From NCBI GenBank assembly GCA_026396335.1, contig JAPLWZ010000174.1:1-5561 (forward strand): a DNA stretch of 5,561 bases, read 5' to 3'. A program made the position numbers and the translations under genes. This document shows positions 4,488 to 5,561 of this stretch, piece after piece (position 1 is the first letter of the stretch; each line of letters starts with the position of its first letter). The notes beneath the pieces are model-generated. The model was not told the DNA's origin. It searched no databases and saw only the letters and a program-made list of their open reading frames with translations. The DNA comes from Microcaldota archaeon (GTDB lineage: Archaea > Micrarchaeota > Micrarchaeia > Anstonellales > Anstonellaceae).

Positions 4488-5447
4488 ATGTACTCTTCAG
4501 GCGGCCTCTCAGTTGACGGGATAAAAATCGCGCTCGACGACGCGTGCCACGATGTATGCTTTGTCTCGCACGCGCACTCAGACCACACTGACGCATTCAA
4601 GAAAAAAGGGCGGAGCATCATAGCGTCAGAAGAAACATTTGCAATCATGAGCAGGGAGCCGCAGTCGCATCCGCACTCTTCCGCAATATCCCTTCATCAC
4701 GCAGGCCACATGCTCGGCGCGCGGCAACTCTTGGCAGACACGGAAAACGGGAAATTCGCGTACACTGGCGACTTCGCGCTCCATGATTCCTATACATCAA
4801 AAGCAGCAACCATCCTGCAGTGCGACACGCTTATGATAGATACAACTTACGCACTGCCGCACCTGCGCTTCCCCAAGCGCGAGCGCGTGCTTTTAGACAT
4901 GGCCCGCTTTGTGAAGGAAAACGAACGGGGCATAATCATATTCGGCGCATACGTCCGCGGCAAGACACAAGAGCTCGTCCGTTTCCTGAACATAGAGTGC
5001 GGCGTTGCTCCGGTAGTAAACGAGCAGGCGAGCAAAATATGCGCAATCTATGAAAAGTGCGGCGTGAAACTCGACTATGTTGCAGCAGGCACAGACGAGG
5101 CGGAAGAGGCAATGCGCTCATCATTCACAGCAATAATGCCCTCTTCCATGGTAAACTTCCAGTTCGGCGCAAACCTGTCGGAAGCATACGGCAGGGACGT
5201 AAAAACCGCGGTGGCAACCGGCTGGGCGCACATCAGCCGCTTCCCGGTAGACGCGGCATTCGCGCTTTCCGACCACGCGGACTTCAAGGATACCATGCGC
5301 TACATTTACGAGTCAGGCGCAAAGAAAGTGATTTGCGCAAACTCGAGTGAAGCTGCTGCAGCCGCATACCTCCGCTCGCTTGGCATAGACGCAGTGGAAA
5401 AGGAAGAGGCGGGCAAAAGCTACCAGGCAACTCTTGCGAAAAGTTGA
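4488..5447 (+). CDS. Metallo-beta-lactamase/beta-CASP protein, predicted exonuclease or 3'-end processing factor homologue
   Basis: A 319-residue cytoplasmic protein of the short COG1236-like type. Metallo-beta-lactamase motifs are present in order: HAHSDH (28-33), H74 in GHMLGA, and D95 in YTGDF, enough for a two-metal centre. Beta-CASP motifs follow: the acidic motif A at D118 (MIDTTYALPHLRFP) and motif B at H263 (ALSDHADF). The order and wording, including TGWA (244-247), closely follow ligase-associated exonucleases and archaeal mRNA 3'-end processing factor-like proteins. The usual last motif, with histidine in a VTHG/VHGE-like turn, reads VICANSSE here (281-288), so the motif C histidine is replaced by N285. 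Activity or substrate preference may therefore differ. ATG 4488 is the only suitable start; no good RBS precedes it, which suggests a near-leaderless mRNA. Whether it acts on DNA or RNA cannot be decided from sequence alone. Confidence 0.88.
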   Translation: MYSSGGLSVDGIKIALDDACHDVCFVSHAHSDHTDAFKKKGRSIIASEETFAIMSREPQSHPHSSAISLHHAGHMLGARQLLADTENGKFAYTGDFALHDSYTSKAATILQCDTLMIDTTYALPHLRFPKRERVLLDMARFVKENERGIIIFGAYVRGKTQELVRFLNIECGVAPVVNEQASKICAIYEKCGVKLDYVAAGTDEAEEAMRSSFTAIMPSSMVNFQFGANLSEAYGRDVKTAVATGWAHISRFPVDAAFALSDHADFKDTMRYIYESGAKKVICANSSEAAAAAYLRSLGIDAVEKEEAGKSYQATLAKS

Positions 5448-5506
5448 ACCAAAGTCAAACTCATATAAATCTTGGTTACAAACTCCAGCCTATCAAGGTG
5501 ATTGTT
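5448..5506 (+). promoter_or_regulatory. Promoter and RBS of the gene at the right edge
   Basis: CATATAAAT (5462-5470) is a strong TATA box centred about 40 bases before ATG 5507. It predicts a start near 5492 and a leader of about 15 bases. AGGTGAT (5496-5502) is one of the best ribosome binding sites in the window. The pairing suggests a well-expressed gene. Confidence 0.7.
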
Positions 5507-5561
5507 ATGGCAAAAGAACTTCCAAAAGACGAACTTTTAGGCGTGATAAAGGGAAAAATCC
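5507..5561 (+). CDS. N-terminal fragment of an unidentified protein (18 codons visible)
   Basis: ATG 5507 opens a frame without a stop to the window edge, beginning MAKELPKDELLGVIKGKI. The segment is short, charged and helix-like, with no signal peptide. The strong TATA box and AGGTGAT site make a real, separately transcribed gene likely. Too little is visible to name a family. Confidence 0.65.
   Translation, partial: MAKELPKDELLGVIKGKI

Overview
The window looks archaeal. Start sites are preceded by GGTG/GAGGT-type ribosome binding sites with TATA-like boxes further upstream (near 851, 1655, 3735 and 5465). One gene encodes a short XPF/ERCC4 nuclease without a helicase, a form typical of archaea, and another a short beta-CASP metallo-beta-lactamase protein. 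Gene packing is tight and base composition is moderate. A DPANN-type or poorly sampled euryarchaeal lineage would fit, but the sequence does not fix the taxon.

Layout. Positions 1-820 (minus) hold the N-terminal 273 residues of a charged cytoplasmic protein I do not recognise, running off the left edge. Positions 821-1042 are intergenic and contain three strong consecutive hairpins; their G-U pairs favour a plus-strand RNA. Positions 1043-1531 (minus) encode a coiled-coil plus winged-helix DNA-binding protein. Positions 1532-1752 are a divergent control region with four inverted repeats in a row, the last overlapping a TATA box. A plus-strand three-gene cluster follows: a helical HTH protein (1753-2304), a PIN-domain nuclease (2318-3007) and an XPF-type nuclease (3026-3691). 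The gaps are 13 and 18 bases, so they are probably one operon. Positions 3793-4329 encode a Lys/Ala/His-rich orphan protein with a C-terminal coiled coil and its own promoter. A T-tract terminator and a perfect 11-bp hairpin follow. Positions 4488-5447 encode the metallo-beta-lactamase/beta-CASP protein, which resembles ligase-associated or 3'-end-processing exonucleases but lacks the usual last-motif histidine. The first 18 codons of another gene, with an excellent promoter and RBS, reach the right edge.

How it may work together (inference). The HTH and PIN genes have the order and sequence hallmarks of an archaeal UPF0175-like antitoxin and DUF3368-like PIN toxin, although both proteins are clearly longer than the usual members. 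The divergent winged-helix protein is the obvious candidate to bind the palindrome over the shared promoter. Transcription of a structure-specific DNA nuclease as the third gene, and a second nuclease-fold protein 0.8 kb downstream, give the region a nucleic-acid-processing character. A common pathway is not demonstrated.
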